From assembly GCA_016789955.1 (NCBI GenBank), contig JAEUPB010000070.1, positions 1-53,401 on the forward strand: a stretch of 53,401 nt of DNA. Reading direction: 5' to 3'. The position numbers were made by a program, and so were the translations under genes. This stretch comes from Rubrivivax sp. GTDB lineage: Bacteria; Pseudomonadota; Gammaproteobacteria; Burkholderiales; Burkholderiaceae_C. Below the pieces are notes generated by a model that ran no database searches, was not told where the DNA came from, and saw nothing but the letters and a program-made list of their open reading frames with translations. The number at the start of each line of letters is the position of its first letter. The first letter of the stretch is position 1. Positions 36,077-45,484 of the stretch are shown piece after piece.

Positions 36077-37075
36077 TCAGGCCGCGGGTGCGTCCAGGGC
36101 CGCCCGGGCGCCCGTCAGCGCCACCAGCGTGTCGGTGATCACGGCGGTCGGAATCGGCGACAGATAGCCGCGCAGGCGCCCCTTGGCTTCGAAGCGTTCG
36201 CGGAAGTCGGAGGCGAAGAACAGGTCGCCGAGCCGGGGCACGATGCCGCCGCCGATGTAGACGCCCCCACGCGCACCCACGGTCAGGGCGACGTTGCCGG
36301 CAAAGCTGCCCAGCAGCGCGCAGAAGGTGTCCAGGGTGCGCCGGCACAGGGGGTCACCGGCCAGGCCGTGATCGACGATCGCTGGAGCATTGGCCTGCGG
36401 CGGCGCGGCGCCGAGCAGATCGCAGACGGCCGCATGCAGCACCGGCAGGCCGATGCCCGACAGCAGCCGTTCCGCCGACACGTGGTCGTGCTCTCGGCGG
36501 ATGCACGCCAGCAGGTCGAACTCGAAGTCGCTGCCGGGGGCGAGGGTCGCGTGCCCGCCCTCGCCGGGCAAGGCCACCCAGCCTGACGGTGTCGGCACGC
36601 AGCTGGCCACGCCCAGGCCGGTGCCCGGGCCGATCACGGCCTTGGCGGCCCGCACGTCGGCCTGCGCCGCGGCGTGCGGGCGCAGCTGCGTGGGGCGCAG
36701 GTGCGGCAGCGCCAGCGCCAGCGCCTCGAAATCGTTCAGCACCAGCAGTCGCTCGAGTTTCAGCGCGGCGCGCAGGCCCCGCTGCGAGAAGCTCCATGGG
36801 CTGTTGGTGAAGTCCACGGCATCGCCGGTGACGGCGGTGGCCACCGCCAGGGCGGCCTGTCGGGGCGCGACCCAGTCGGGCCCCAGTTCATGCCGAAGCT
36901 GCGCAAGGTAGACGCCAGCGGCGTCGGCCAGAGAACCATATCCGGAGACGGGCAGGGTCCGGACGTGGTCGGCCTCGCGACCCTGCGGGGCAATCCAGCC
37001 GAAGCGGGCGTTGGAACCGCCGACATCGGCGACGAGGCGCGCCGACGTCGGCGCCAGGGAGTGATCAGCTTGCAC
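36077..37075 (-). CDS. glk: Glucokinase (stand-alone)
   Basis: A 332-aa bacterial glucokinase (hexokinase/actin fold) that phosphorylates glucose released from maltodextrins. It has the phosphate-1 motif V-A-D-V-G-G-S-N-A-R-F, the catalytic Asp in V-L-N-D-F-E-A-L, V-I-G-P-G-T-G-L-G-V-A, G-E-G-G-H, and G-G-V-Y-I-G-G-G-I-V-P. The start is a GTG at 37075. A HexR-like site ends 8 bp upstream, so the leader must be very short or the operator lies over the promoter. It heads the minus-strand group before the TonB receptor gene (171 bp gap) and is divergent from the glk-hexR fusion. Two glucokinase domains therefore lie back to back. Confidence 0.93.
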   Translation of the reverse strand: MQADHSLAPTSARLVADVGGSNARFGWIAPQGREADHVRTLPVSGYGSLADAAGVYLAQLRHELGPDWVAPRQAALAVATAVTGDAVDFTNSPWSFSQRGLRAALKLERLLVLNDFEALALALPHLRPTQLRPHAAAQADVRAAKAVIGPGTGLGVASCVPTPSGWVALPGEGGHATLAPGSDFEFDLLACIRREHDHVSAERLLSGIGLPVLHAAVCDLLGAAPPQANAPAIVDHGLAGDPLCRRTLDTFCALLGSFAGNVALTVGARGGVYIGGGIVPRLGDLFFASDFRERFEAKGRLRGYLSPIPTAVITDTLVALTGARAALDAPAA

Positions 37076-37083
37076 CCCCGGAG

Positions 37084-37098
37084 CGTAAGTAAACTACA
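37084..37098. promoter_or_regulatory. HexR-like operator before glk
   Basis: On the minus strand this reads TGTAGTTTACTTACG: a perfect left half and a right half that differs from CTACA at two positions (TTACG). It fits HexR sites, which allow T or C before TACA, with only the last base off. It ends 8 bp before the GTG start of glk. Confidence 0.6.
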
Positions 37099-37171
37099 GC
37101 CGATGGGCAACGGGGTAGACACCGCACTGAGCGAGCCCATCTCCGGCGTCTGCGTGCTGCAAGCGAAGTTC

Positions 37172-37186
37172 TGTAGTCAGGCTACA
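37172..37186. promoter_or_regulatory. HexR-like operator before the glk-hexR fusion gene (autoregulation)
   Basis: TGTAGTCAGGCTACA is an exact TGTAG-N5-CTACA palindrome 8 bp upstream of the fusion gene's ATG. TACATT at 37183-37188 overlaps it and could be a -10 element; in that case transcription would start at or next to the ATG. A repressor bound here would block its own gene. Confidence 0.75.
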
Positions 37187-37194
37187 TTTCTGGC

Positions 37195-39063
37195 ATGGCG
37201 ACGTTCGATCCCCCGAGACTGATCGCCGACATCGGCGGAACCTTCGCACGGTTCGCGCTGGTGTCGGAGCCCGGGCGCTTCGACCAGGTGCGGTCGCTCC
37301 GCTGCGCCGATCACGAGGACTTCCACGCGGCCTTGCGCGCCTACCTGTCGCAGGTCGAGTGCGGGCCCGTGCGCCACGCGGCCATCGCCATCGCCAACCC
37401 GGTGTCGGGCGACGCGGTGCGGATGACGAACTACCACTGGCAGTTCTCGATCGAGGAGATGCGCCAACGCCTGCGATTCGACACGCTGCTGGTCGTCAAC
37501 GACTTCACCGCGCTGGCGATGGCCCTGCCGCGGCTGTCGCCGGCCGAGCGTCGGCAGGTGGGCGGGGGTGCGCCGCGTGCCAACAGCGTGGTGGGCTTGC
37601 TCGGGTCGGGCAGTGGTCTGGGGGTGTCGGGCCTGATTCCGGCCGAGCAGGGCTGGATCTCGCTAGGCTCGGAGGGCGGCCACACCAGCTTCTCCCCGCG
37701 CGACGAGCGCGAACTGGCGATCCTGCAGTTCGCGTGGCAGCAGCATCCGCACGTCTCGTTCGAGCGCTTGCTGTCGGCACCGGGGTTGGAGCTGATCCAT
37801 GCCGCGCTGACCGATCGCGCCGGGCTGCGTGCGCCGCCGCTGCGGGCGCCGGAGATCACGCGGCTGGCGCTGGGCGGCGAGGATGCCCGCTGCGCCGAGG
37901 CCGTGGACGTGTTCTGCGCGATCCTGGGCACGGCGGCGGGCAACCTGGCCGTGACGCTGGGCGCAATGGGCGGCGTCTACATCGGCGGCAGCATCGTGCC
38001 GCGGCTGGGCACGCTGTTCGACCGGTCGCGCTTCCGCGCCCGCTTCGAGGACCACGGCCGCCACAGCGCCTACCTGGGGGAGATCCCGACCTACGTCATC
38101 ACGGCCGAACAGGCCACGTTCGCGGGCGTCGCGGCGATCCTCGACGCGCAACTGGCCCGGCTGCCGGGCGGGGCGCCCTCGGCGATCCTCGACCAGGTCG
38201 GCCGCTCGCTGACCGACCTGTCGGCGGCCGAGCGGCGGGTGGCCGAACACGTGCTGGCGCATCCGCGCTCGGTGCTCGGCAACCCGATCGCCGAGATCGC
38301 CAAGGCGGCCTCGGTGAGCCAGCCGACGGTGATCCGCTTCTGCCGCTCGCTGGGCTGCGACGGCCTGTCGGATTTCAAGCTGCGGCTGGCGTCGGCCCTC
38401 TCGGCCACGTTGCCGGTGACCCACACGCAGGTGACGGGCAACGACAGCGCGCTGGAGCTGGGCGCCAAGGTGCTGTCCAACACCGCATCGGCGATCCTTC
38501 AGCTGCGCAGCCATCTCAATTCGGAAGCCATCGATCGCGCCGTGGCCCTGCTGCTGGCGGCGCAGCGCGTCGAGTTCCATGCCGTCGGCCACTCGGTGGT
38601 GGTGGCCGAGGACGCCCAGCTCAAGTTCCTGCGCTTCGGCATCTCCACCGTGGCCTACACCGATGCCCGCGTGCAGCTGCTCGCCGCGCGCGTGTTGCGT
38701 CCCGGCGACGTGGTGGTGGTCATCAGCAGCAGCGGCAAGGTGGCCGAACTGCTGCAGGTGGCCGACATCGCCCGGGCCCGTGGCGCGTCGGTGGTGGCGA
38801 TCACGGCGGGCAGCTCACCGCTGGCGCGCAAGGCCGACATCGTGCTGGTGGTCGACAGCACCGAGGACGTCGACACGCAGATGCCGATGATCAGCCGCAT
38901 CCTGCACCTGTTGCTGATCGACATACTGGCCGTGAGCGTGACGATGCGTCGCACCGAGGCCGGCCCCGACGAGCCCGATCCCGCGCTGGACGAGGAGCCA
39001 CCCGACCCGGAGAAGGCCGGCGTGCCGCTGTCGTTGGCGCGCCTGACGGCGCACAGCCGTTGA
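37195..39063 (+). CDS. Bifunctional glucokinase / RpiR-family regulator (Glk-HexR fusion)
   Basis: A 622-aa two-part protein. Residues 1-325 are a glucokinase domain (D-I-G-G-T-F-A-R-F, V-V-N-D-F-T-A-L, G-S-G-S-G-L-G-V, G-S-E-G-G-H, G-G-V-Y-I-G-G-S-I-V-P). Its phosphate loop reads G-S-G-S-G-L-G where active enzymes usually have G-P-G-T-G-L-G, a mild change. Residues 335-600 are an RpiR/HexR regulator: helix-turn-helix V-S-Q-P-T-V-I-R-F-C-R-S-L near 375, then a SIS domain (about 450-590) with the HexR-like block D-T-Q-M-P-M-I-S-R. HexR in gammaproteobacteria represses glucose catabolism genes and is released by 2-keto-3-deoxy-6-phosphogluconate. Such fusions are known in Burkholderiales. A HexR-like palindrome precedes the gene, and no Shine-Dalgarno is visible. 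Confidence 0.92.
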   Translation: MATFDPPRLIADIGGTFARFALVSEPGRFDQVRSLRCADHEDFHAALRAYLSQVECGPVRHAAIAIANPVSGDAVRMTNYHWQFSIEEMRQRLRFDTLLVVNDFTALAMALPRLSPAERRQVGGGAPRANSVVGLLGSGSGLGVSGLIPAEQGWISLGSEGGHTSFSPRDERELAILQFAWQQHPHVSFERLLSAPGLELIHAALTDRAGLRAPPLRAPEITRLALGGEDARCAEAVDVFCAILGTAAGNLAVTLGAMGGVYIGGSIVPRLGTLFDRSRFRARFEDHGRHSAYLGEIPTYVITAEQATFAGVAAILDAQLARLPGGAPSAILDQVGRSLTDLSAAERRVAEHVLAHPRSVLGNPIAEIAKAASVSQPTVIRFCRSLGCDGLSDFKLRLASALSATLPVTHTQVTGNDSALELGAKVLSNTASAILQLRSHLNSEAIDRAVALLLAAQRVEFHAVGHSVVVAEDAQLKFLRFGISTVAYTDARVQLLAARVLRPGDVVVVISSSGKVAELLQVADIARARGASVVAITAGSSPLARKADIVLVVDSTEDVDTQMPMISRILHLLLIDILAVSVTMRRTEAGPDEPDPALDEEPPDPEKAGVPLSLARLTAHSR

Positions 39064-39072
39064 CGGCCCGGC

Positions 39073-39858
39073 CTACTCGCCGGCCAGTGCCAGCGCCATC
39101 TCGCTGAAGCCGCCGTCGACGTAGGTGATCTCGGCGTTCACGCCGCGCGCCAGGTCGGACAGCAGGAAGGCGGCGACATTGCCCACATCTTCGATCGACA
39201 CGTTGCGCTTCAGCGGCGTGCCCTGCGCGGCGATCGTCAGCATCTTCGAGAAGTTCTGGATGCCGGCCGCGGCCACCGTGCGGATCGGGCCGGCCGAGAT
39301 GCCGTTGACGCGCACGCCGCGCGAGCCCAGGCTCATCGCCAGGTAGCGCACGCTGGCCTCCAGCGACGCCTTGGCCAGGCCCATCGTGTTGTAGTTCGGC
39401 ACGGCCTTCATCGCGCCCAGGTAGGTCAGCGTCAGCAATGCCGAGCCCTCGCGCAGCATCGGCAGGGCGGCCTTCGCCATCGCCGGGAAGCTGTAGGCGG
39501 AGATCTCCTGCGCGACGCGGTAGTTCTCGCGCGTGAAGCCTTCGAGGAAGTCGCCGGTGATCGACTCTCGCGGCGCGTAGCCGATCGCGTGCACGAAGCC
39601 GTCGAACGTGCCCCAGGCCTCGCGCAGCCCGTCGAACAGGGCGCCGATCTGCGCGTCCTCGGCCACGTCGCAGGGGAACACGAGGCTCGAGCCGAATTCG
39701 GCGGCGAACTCGGTGATGCGGTCCTTGAAGCGCTCGCCCTGGTAGCTGAACGCGAGCTCGGCGCCTTCGCGGTGGCAGGCCTGCGCCACGCCGTAGGCGA
39801 TCGAACGGTTGGACAACACGCCCGTGATGAGCAGCTTCTTGCCGGCCAGGAATCCCAT
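39073..39858 (-). CDS. fabI: Enoyl-[acyl-carrier-protein] reductase, NADH-dependent
   Basis: A 261-aa SDR-family enzyme that performs the last reduction in fatty-acid elongation and is the triclosan/isoniazid-type target. It has the atypical SDR glycine motif [11 protein letters not shown] of FabI, C-D-V-A-E-D near 63, and the catalytic Tyr-x6-Lys in [16 protein letters not shown] follows, typical of FabI. The start ATG at 39858 (M-G-F-L-A-G-K-K) has GGAG 8 bases upstream; an in-frame extension to 39903 has no homology. It is convergent with the fusion regulator (9 bp) and divergent from the rimP operon. Confidence 0.95.
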   Translation of the reverse strand: MGFLAGKKLLITGVLSNRSIAYGVAQACHREGAELAFSYQGERFKDRITEFAAEFGSSLVFPCDVAEDAQIGALFDGLREAWGTFDGFVHAIGYAPRESITGDFLEGFTRENYRVAQEISAYSFPAMAKAALPMLREGSALLTLTYLGAMKAVPNYNTMGLAKASLEASVRYLAMSLGSRGVRVNGISAGPIRTVAAAGIQNFSKMLTIAAQGTPLKRNVSIEDVGNVAAFLLSDLARGVNAEITYVDGGFSEMALALAGE

Positions 39859-39916
39859 GGATGCTCCGTCTGGGCGTTGGGGGGTCTTTGGAAGGGGGCG
39901 CATTCTGGCACGCGCC

Positions 39917-39946
39917 TTGCCCGCGATTCGGGCCGCGGGCTATAAT
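39917..39946 (+). promoter_or_regulatory. Sigma-70 promoter of the rimP-nusA-infB operon
   Basis: A perfect -10 hexamer TATAAT lies at 39941-39946. TTGCCC at 39917-39922 can serve as the -35 element with an 18-bp spacer. The predicted transcription start is near 39953, which leaves a leader of about 200 nt before rimP. It is the clearest housekeeping promoter in the window. Confidence 0.75.
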
Positions 39947-39970
39947 ACGCGCTTTCCGAAATGTCACCAG

Positions 39971-39999
39971 TGGGCGGAATCTTCCAGCCCATTTTTTTT
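39971..39999 (+). terminator. Leader terminator/attenuator upstream of rimP
   Basis: TGGGC-GGAA pairs with TTCC-(A)-GCCCA to form a nine-pair hairpin with one bulged A and a two-base loop, followed at once by eight T residues (39992-39999). That is the form of an intrinsic terminator. It starts only about 18 nt after the predicted transcription start of the rimP-nusA-infB operon and 154 bp before the rimP ATG, so transcription must read through it. A premature terminator ahead of rimP has been proposed in other proteobacteria, where NusA or another factor may set the level of readthrough. No antiterminator structure is evident by eye. Confidence 0.75.
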
Positions 40000-40000
40000 G

Positions 40001-40027
40001 CTTTGCTCGCTTTGCTCGCTTTGCTCG
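40001..40027 (+). repeat. Three perfect tandem copies of CTTTGCTCG in the rimP leader
   Basis: The 9-bp unit CTTTGCTCG occurs three times head to tail directly after the T-tract of the leader terminator. It falls in the untranslated leader if rimP starts at 40153. It may be a slippage-prone microsatellite. Function unknown. Confidence 0.9.
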
Positions 40028-40152
40028 ACTTGACCGCAACGAACCGCAGCCGATCGAACACCGCCCCGCGCAGCCCACGCGCCGCGCCGGCCGGTGGCCA
40101 GGCGCGCCGTGCTCCGGCGCCGCGTGCACCTCGCCGCACGTTGGCGGCAGGT

Positions 40153-40779
40153 ATGGCGGGTGGCGTCTCCGTCGATCGCGCCGTCGAAGCGGCCGTCACG
40201 GCCCTGCACTACGAAGTGGTCGAGATCGAACGTGCGGCCCGGGGCTTGTTGCGCGTGACGATCGACCGCGTGCCCGGCCGAATGTATCCCACCGGAGAAG
40301 GCGATGCGCTGACGGTGGACGACTGCGAAGCGGTCACCCGGCACCTGCAGTACTCGCTGGAGGTCGACGGCATCGACTACGAGCGACTCGAGGTGTCGTC
40401 GCCCGGGCTCGACCGGCCCCTGCGCACCGCCGTCGACTTCGAACGGCACGTCGGCTCGGAGATCACGCTGACGCTGAAGGCGCCGCTGGCCGGCCGAAAG
40501 CACTTCCGCGGCCGCCTGCAGGCGGGGTCGGAGGGCTCCGGCGACTGGGGCGTCGTGTTCCACGACGGCAAGGCCGAGCAGCTGCTCGGCTTCGCGCTGG
40601 ACGAGTTGCGCGAGGCGCGGCTGGTGCCGGTGCTCGATTTCAAGGGCAGCGAGAGCGGACGCAAGGCCAAGCGCCAGGCTCGACAGCAGGTGCGCCAGGG
40701 CCACCCGGCCCAGGATCAGGAGAGCCAGGGCCAGCCGGCCCCGGGGGCTGCCGACAAGGATGGAGGCAAGGATCGATGA
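40153..40779 (+). CDS. rimP: Ribosome maturation factor RimP
   Basis: A 208-aa protein needed for 30S subunit maturation. The N-terminal alpha/beta domain has L-H-Y-E-V-V-E-I-E and the hallmark [11 protein letters not shown], then [12 protein letters not shown]; an SH3-like C-terminal domain follows. The last 45 residues are a charged, Gln-rich tail longer than in E. coli. The frame is open from 39961, but that stretch covers the leader terminator and encodes a run of Leu/Ala unlike RimP, so I start at the ATG at 40153, where similarity begins. The stop overlaps the nusA ATG (ATGA). Confidence 0.92.
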   Translation: MAGGVSVDRAVEAAVTALHYEVVEIERAARGLLRVTIDRVPGRMYPTGEGDALTVDDCEAVTRHLQYSLEVDGIDYERLEVSSPGLDRPLRTAVDFERHVGSEITLTLKAPLAGRKHFRGRLQAGSEGSGDWGVVFHDGKAEQLLGFALDELREARLVPVLDFKGSESGRKAKRQARQQVRQGHPAQDQESQGQPAPGAADKDGGKDR

Positions 40780-42266
40780 ATCGCGAAATGCTGATGTTGG
40801 TGGATGCGATCTCGCGCGAGAAGACGGTCGAACGTGACGTCGTCTTCGGCGCCGTCGAAGCCGCGCTCGCGTCGGCCACCAAGAAGCTGCATGGCGCCGA
40901 TTGGGACATTCGCGTGGCGGTCGACCGCGACACCGGCGACTACGAGACCTTTCGTCGCTGGCTGGTCGTGCCGAACGAAGCCGGGCTGCAGAACCCCGAC
41001 GCCGAGGAGATGCTCTCCGATGCGCTCGACCGCATCCCCGACATCGAGGAAGGCGACTATATCGAGGAAGCGATGGAGTCGGTGCCGATCGGGCGCATCG
41101 GCGCGCAGGCTGCCAAGCAGGTGATCCTGCAGAAGATCCGCGACGCCGAGCGCGAGACGCTGCTCAACGACTTCCTGTCGCGCGGCGACAAGATCTTCGT
41201 CGGCACCGTCAAGCGCATGGACAAGGGCGACATCATCGTCGAGAGCGGCCGTGTCGAAGGGCGGCTCAAGCGCAGCGAGATGATCCCCAAGGAGAACCTC
41301 CGCAGCGGCGACCGCGTGCGCGCGTTCATCACCGGCGTCGACCCGACCCAGCGCGGCGCGCAGATCATGCTCTCGCGCAGCGCGCCGGGATTCATGATGG
41401 AACTGTTCGCGCAGGAAGTGCCCGAGATCGAGCAGGGCCTGCTCGAGATCAAGAGCTGCGCGCGCGACCCCGGTTCGCGGGCCAAGATCGCGGTGGTCTC
41501 GCACGACCGGCGCGTCGACCCGATCGGCACCTGCGTCGGCGTGCGTGGTTCGCGTGTCAACGGCGTGACCACCGAGCTGGCCGGCGAGCGCGTGGACATC
41601 GTGCTGTGGAGCGACGACCCTGCGCAGTTCGTCATCGGCGCGCTCGCGCCGGCCAACGTGCAGTCGATCGTCGTCGACGAGGAGCGCCACGCGATGGACG
41701 TGGTGGTCGACGAGGAGAACCTCGCCATCGCGATCGGCCGCGGCGGGCAGAACGTGCGGCTGGCCAGCGAGCTCACAGGCTGGCGCATCAACATCATGAC
41801 GGCCGAGGAGTCGCAGGCCAAGTCGGCCGCCGAATCCGACAAGGTGCGCCTGCTCTTCGTCGAGAAGCTCGACGTCGACGAGGAAGTGGCCGACATCCTG
41901 ATCTCCGAGGGCTTCACCAGCCTCGAGGAGGTGGCCTACGTGCCGCTGCAGGAGATGCTCGAGATCGAGTCCTTCGACGAGGACACCGTGCAGGAGCTGC
42001 GCACCCGTGCCAAGGACGCGCTGCTGACGATGGAGATCGAGCGCGAGGAGAAGGTCGACGAGGTCAGCCAGGACCTGCGCGACCTGGAGTTCGAGGGGCG
42101 CGGTCTGCCGCCCGAGCTGATCGCCCAGCTTTCCGATGGCGGCGTGCACACGCGGGACGACCTGGCCGACCTGGCGGTGGACGAGCTGACCGAGATGGTC
42201 GGCATCGAGGAAGCGCGGGCGCGCGAGCTGATCATGAAGGCCCGCGAACACTGGTTCACGGCCTGA
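40776..42266 (+). CDS. nusA: Transcription termination/antitermination factor NusA
   Basis: A 496-aa RNA polymerase-binding factor. The N-terminal polymerase-binding domain spans about 1-125, S1 about 130-200 ([11 protein letters not shown]), and KH1-KH2 about 200-345 with [14 protein letters not shown]. Two C-terminal acidic helix-hairpin-helix repeats follow ([30 protein letters not shown]). Length and layout match E. coli NusA. It is translationally coupled to rimP and may regulate the leader terminator of its own operon, as proposed for other proteobacteria. Confidence 0.97.
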   Translation: MNREMLMLVDAISREKTVERDVVFGAVEAALASATKKLHGADWDIRVAVDRDTGDYETFRRWLVVPNEAGLQNPDAEEMLSDALDRIPDIEEGDYIEEAMESVPIGRIGAQAAKQVILQKIRDAERETLLNDFLSRGDKIFVGTVKRMDKGDIIVESGRVEGRLKRSEMIPKENLRSGDRVRAFITGVDPTQRGAQIMLSRSAPGFMMELFAQEVPEIEQGLLEIKSCARDPGSRAKIAVVSHDRRVDPIGTCVGVRGSRVNGVTTELAGERVDIVLWSDDPAQFVIGALAPANVQSIVVDEERHAMDVVVDEENLAIAIGRGGQNVRLASELTGWRINIMTAEESQAKSAAESDKVRLLFVEKLDVDEEVADILISEGFTSLEEVAYVPLQEMLEIESFDEDTVQELRTRAKDALLTMEIEREEKVDEVSQDLRDLEFEGRGLPPELIAQLSDGGVHTRDDLADLAVDELTEMVGIEEARARELIMKAREHWFTA

Positions 42267-42331
42267 TCATGGCCTGCGCCCGAGACCCCACGCACTAGCA
42301 AACCTGCCGCATACCCGAGGAAAATCGACAC

Positions 42332-45300
42332 ATGGCCGTGACCACCGTCGCCCAGTTCGCGCAACAGCTCAATCGCCCGGTCCAGGCGTTGCTCGAGCAG
42401 TTGCAGTCGGCCGGCGTGGCCAAGCAGTCCACCGACGACGCCCTGACCGACGGCGACAAGGAACGGCTGCTCGACTACCTGCGCACCTCGCACGGCACCG
42501 CGGGCAGCGGCGAGCGCAAGAAGATCACGCTGGTCAAGAAGAGCACCAGTGAGATCAAGCAGGCCGATGCCAGCGGCAAGGCGCGCACCATCCAGGTGGA
42601 GGTGCGCAAGAAGCGGGTGTTCGTCAAGCGCGACGACGCCCCGGCGGTCGAGGAGCCCGCGGGCCCCAGCGCCGAGGAACTCGAGCGCGCCCGCCTCGAG
42701 CAGGAGGCCCGCCTCGCCGCGGAGCGCGAGGAGGCGGAAGCCGCCGCCCGTCGCGAGCGCGAGGAGCAGGAGCGCCGCGAACGCGAAGCCGCCGAGCAGG
42801 CTGCCGCCGCAGCGGCCGCGGCTCAGGCCGCGGAAGCCGCACGCGTGGCTGCCGAAGCCGCCGCCCGCACGGCTGCCGCACAGGCTGCGGCAGAGGCGGA
42901 AGCGGCCGCGGCACGCGCCGCCCAGTCGTCCCGGGGGCCGGCGGCTCGCGCTGCGGCCGAGAAGGCGGCAGCGGCCAAGGCGCTCGAAGCGCAGCAGCCA
43001 GCACCGGCTGCGTCCGAGTCCAAGCCTGTCGATGCCCCGGCTGCCGAGAAGGCTCCCGAGGCCGCCGCAACCAAGGCCGCCGAAGCGCCGACGGCAGCGG
43101 CCAAGCCGGCCGAAGTCACCGCCCCTCCGCCGGCCAAGCCCGCCATCCGGGTGGTGAAGGCCGCCGAGAAGGTGGCCGAGGATGCGGCCAAGGTGGCCGA
43201 TGCCGAGCGCCGCCGCAAGGCTGCCGAAGCCGAGGCCGCGGCGATTCGCGCGATGATGTCCGCGCCGCGCAAGACGCTGGTGGCGAAGAAGCCGGAAGAG
43301 GCCAAGCCCACCGCCGAGGCCGGCAAGGAAGCGATCAAGGGCACGATCCACAAGCCGAAGGTCGCGCCGGGCGCCGCACCGTCCTCCACGGCCAAGCCCG
43401 GCGACAAGAAGCAGGTCAAGAGCGAGAAGCTGTCTTCGAGCTGGGCCGATGACGCGGCCAAGAAGCGCGCGGCGCTGAAGACGCGCGGCGATACCGGCGG
43501 CGCCGGGCGTGCTGGCTGGCGCGCGCCGCGTGGCGGCCGCCGTGGTGATCGCGACGATGGCGGTGGCAGCTACTCGCCGCCGCAGGAAACCGTGGTGCAG
43601 GAGGTGCACGTGCCCGAGACGATCAGCGTGGCCGACCTCGCGCACAAGATGAGCGTGAAAGCCAGCGAGGTGATCAAGCAGCTGATGAAGCTCGGCCAGA
43701 TGGTCACCATCAACCAGCAGCTCGACCAGGAGACGGCGATGATCGTCGTCGAGGAGATGGGCCATCGCGCGCTGGCGGCCAAGCTCGACGACCCCGAGGC
43801 CTTCACCGAGGAAGAGCAGGCCGCGACGTCGGCCGAGGAATTGCCGCGCCCGCCGGTGGTCACCGTGATGGGCCACGTCGACCACGGCAAGACCTCGCTG
43901 CTCGACTACATCCGCCGCACGCGCGTCGCCGCGGGCGAGGCTGGCGGCATCACGCAGCACATCGGCGCCTACCACGTCGAGACGCCGCGGGGCCTGATCA
44001 CCTTCCTCGACACCCCGGGCCATGCCGCCTTCACCGCGATGCGGGCGCGTGGGGCGAAGGCCACCGACATCGTGATCCTGGTGGTGGCGGCCGACGTCGG
44101 CGTGATGCCTCAGACCAAGGAAGCCATCCACCACGCGAAGGCGGCCGAGGTGCCGATCGTCGTGGCGATGAACAAGATCGACAAGCCGGAAGCCAACGTC
44201 GAACGCGTCAAGAGCGAACTGGTGGCCGAAGGTGTCGTTCCCGAGGACTTCGGCGGCGAGTCGCCGTTCGTGGCGGTGTCGGCCAAGACCGGCCAGGGCG
44301 TGGACGACCTGCTCGAACAGGTGCTGCTGCAGGCCGAGGTGCTCGAACTGAAGGCGCCCACCGAGGCGATGGCCAAGGGCCTCGTCATCGAAGCCAAGCT
44401 CGACAAGGGCCGCGGCCCGGTGGCCACGGTGCTGGTGCAGTCGGGCACGCTCAAGCGCGGCGACGTCGTATTGGCCGGTTCCAGCTACGGCCGCGTGCGC
44501 GCGATGCTCGACGAGACCGCCAGGCCGACCAACGAGGCCGGCCCGTCGATCCCCGTGGAGATCCAGGGCCTGACCGAGGTGCCGCTGGCTGGCGACGAGT
44601 TCATGGTGCTGGGCGACGAGCGCCGCGCCCGCGAGATCGCCACCTTCCGCCAGGGCAAGTACCGCGAGGTCACGCTGAACAAGCGCCAGGCCGCCAAGCT
44701 CGAGACCATGTTCGACCAGCTCGGCGAGGGCGCACAGACGCTGTCGCTGATCATCAAGGCCGACGTGCAGGGCTCGCAGGAAGCGCTGGCGCAATCGCTG
44801 CAGAAGCTCTCCACGGCCGAAGTCAAGGTCCAGATCGTGCACGCGGCGGTGGGCGGCATCTCCGAGAGCGACGTCAACCTGGCCATCGCCTCCAAGGCCG
44901 TGATCGTGGGCTTCAACACCCGCGCCGATGCCGGTGCGCGCAAGCTCGCCGAGAACAACGGCGTCGACATCCGCTACTACAACATCATCTACGACGCGGT
45001 CGACGAGGTGAAGGCGGCGATGAGCGGCATGCTCGCGCCCGAGCAGAAGGAAGAGGTCATCGGCATGGCCGAGATCCGCACCGTGTTCGTGGCGTCGAAG
45101 ATCGGCACGGTGGCCGGCTGCATGGTCACTGCCGGCGAGGTGCGCCGCAACGCGCGCTTCCGCCTGCTGCGCGAGAACGTGGTCGTCTACACCGGCGAGA
45201 TCGAGTCGCTCAAGCGCATCAAGGACGACGTGCGCGAAGTCAAGGAAGGCTTCGAGTGCGGCATCAAGCTGAAGAACGTCACCGACATCAAGGAAGGCGA

Positions 45301-45346
45301 CCAGCTCGAGGTCTTCGAGGTCAAGGAAGTCGCGAGAACGTTGTGA
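42332..45346 (+). CDS. infB: Translation initiation factor IF-2
   Basis: A 1004-aa GTPase that brings initiator tRNA to the 30S subunit. A small IF2N domain covers about 1-55. A long Ala/Glu/Lys/Pro-rich linker of low complexity runs from about 90 to 370, then a second IF2N motif ([11 protein letters not shown]) near 430. The G domain begins near residue 513 with G-H-V-D-H-G-K-T, followed by D-T-P-G-H-A-A-F and N-K-I-D-K-P. Domains II-IV complete the protein. GAGGAAA precedes the ATG. The Ala-rich linker creates long spurious reading frames on the opposite strand. Confidence 0.97.
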   Translation: MAVTTVAQFAQQLNRPVQALLEQLQSAGVAKQSTDDALTDGDKERLLDYLRTSHGTAGSGERKKITLVKKSTSEIKQADASGKARTIQVEVRKKRVFVKRDDAPAVEEPAGPSAEELERARLEQEARLAAEREEAEAAARREREEQERREREAAEQAAAAAAAAQAAEAARVAAEAAARTAAAQAAAEAEAAAARAAQSSRGPAARAAAEKAAAAKALEAQQPAPAASESKPVDAPAAEKAPEAAATKAAEAPTAAAKPAEVTAPPPAKPAIRVVKAAEKVAEDAAKVADAERRRKAAEAEAAAIRAMMSAPRKTLVAKKPEEAKPTAEAGKEAIKGTIHKPKVAPGAAPSSTAKPGDKKQVKSEKLSSSWADDAAKKRAALKTRGDTGGAGRAGWRAPRGGRRGDRDDGGGSYSPPQETVVQEVHVPETISVADLAHKMSVKASEVIKQLMKLGQMVTINQQLDQETAMIVVEEMGHRALAAKLDDPEAFTEEEQAATSAEELPRPPVVTVMGHVDHGKTSLLDYIRRTRVAAGEAGGITQHIGAYHVETPRGLITFLDTPGHAAFTAMRARGAKATDIVILVVAADVGVMPQTKEAIHHAKAAEVPIVVAMNKIDKPEANVERVKSELVAEGVVPEDFGGESPFVAVSAKTGQGVDDLLEQVLLQAEVLELKAPTEAMAKGLVIEAKLDKGRGPVATVLVQSGTLKRGDVVLAGSSYGRVRAMLDETARPTNEAGPSIPVEIQGLTEVPLAGDEFMVLGDERRAREIATFRQGKYREVTLNKRQAAKLETMFDQLGEGAQTLSLIIKADVQGSQEALAQSLQKLSTAEVKVQIVHAAVGGISESDVNLAIASKAVIVGFNTRADAGARKLAENNGVDIRYYNIIYDAVDEVKAAMSGMLAPEQKEEVIGMAEIRTVFVASKIGTVAGCMVTAGEVRRNARFRLLRENVVVYTGEIESLKRIKDDVREVKEGFECGIKLKNVTDIKEGDQLEVFEVKEVARTL

Positions 45347-45435
45347 CAGCCCCCACGCTCCCTACCGGTCGCTGCCGCCCGAGAGGGCTGATGCAGCGGA
45401 CCGGCGGAGCCGGATCCGCGCATGCGGCTTGATGC

Positions 45436-45463
45436 AAGCCTCGGAGCCCCGCCTAGCGGGGCT
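45436..45463 (+). terminator. GC-rich hairpin between infB and rbfA (possible weak terminator or processing site)
   Basis: AGCCCCGC (45445-45452) pairs perfectly with GCGGGGCT (45456-45463) across a CTA loop, followed by a short TCTC rather than a true T-tract. Just upstream GGCTTG-ATG-CAAGCC forms a second small hairpin, partly adjoining. Together they fill the 138-bp infB-rbfA gap. A weak terminator, an RNase processing site or an mRNA-stabilising stem are all possible. Confidence 0.5.
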
Positions 45464-45484
45464 TCTCGCTTGGAAGGACACTGC

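Noticed and set aside
39961-40152. Upstream extension of rimP from the ATG at 39961
   Set aside because: It would translate the terminator hairpin and the tandem repeat into a Leu/Ala run unlike RimP, and it lies only about 8 nt after the predicted transcription start.
41936-44842. 968-codon minus-strand frame opposite infB
   Set aside because: Mirror of the Ala-rich IF-2 linker; Gly/Leu/Arg low complexity.
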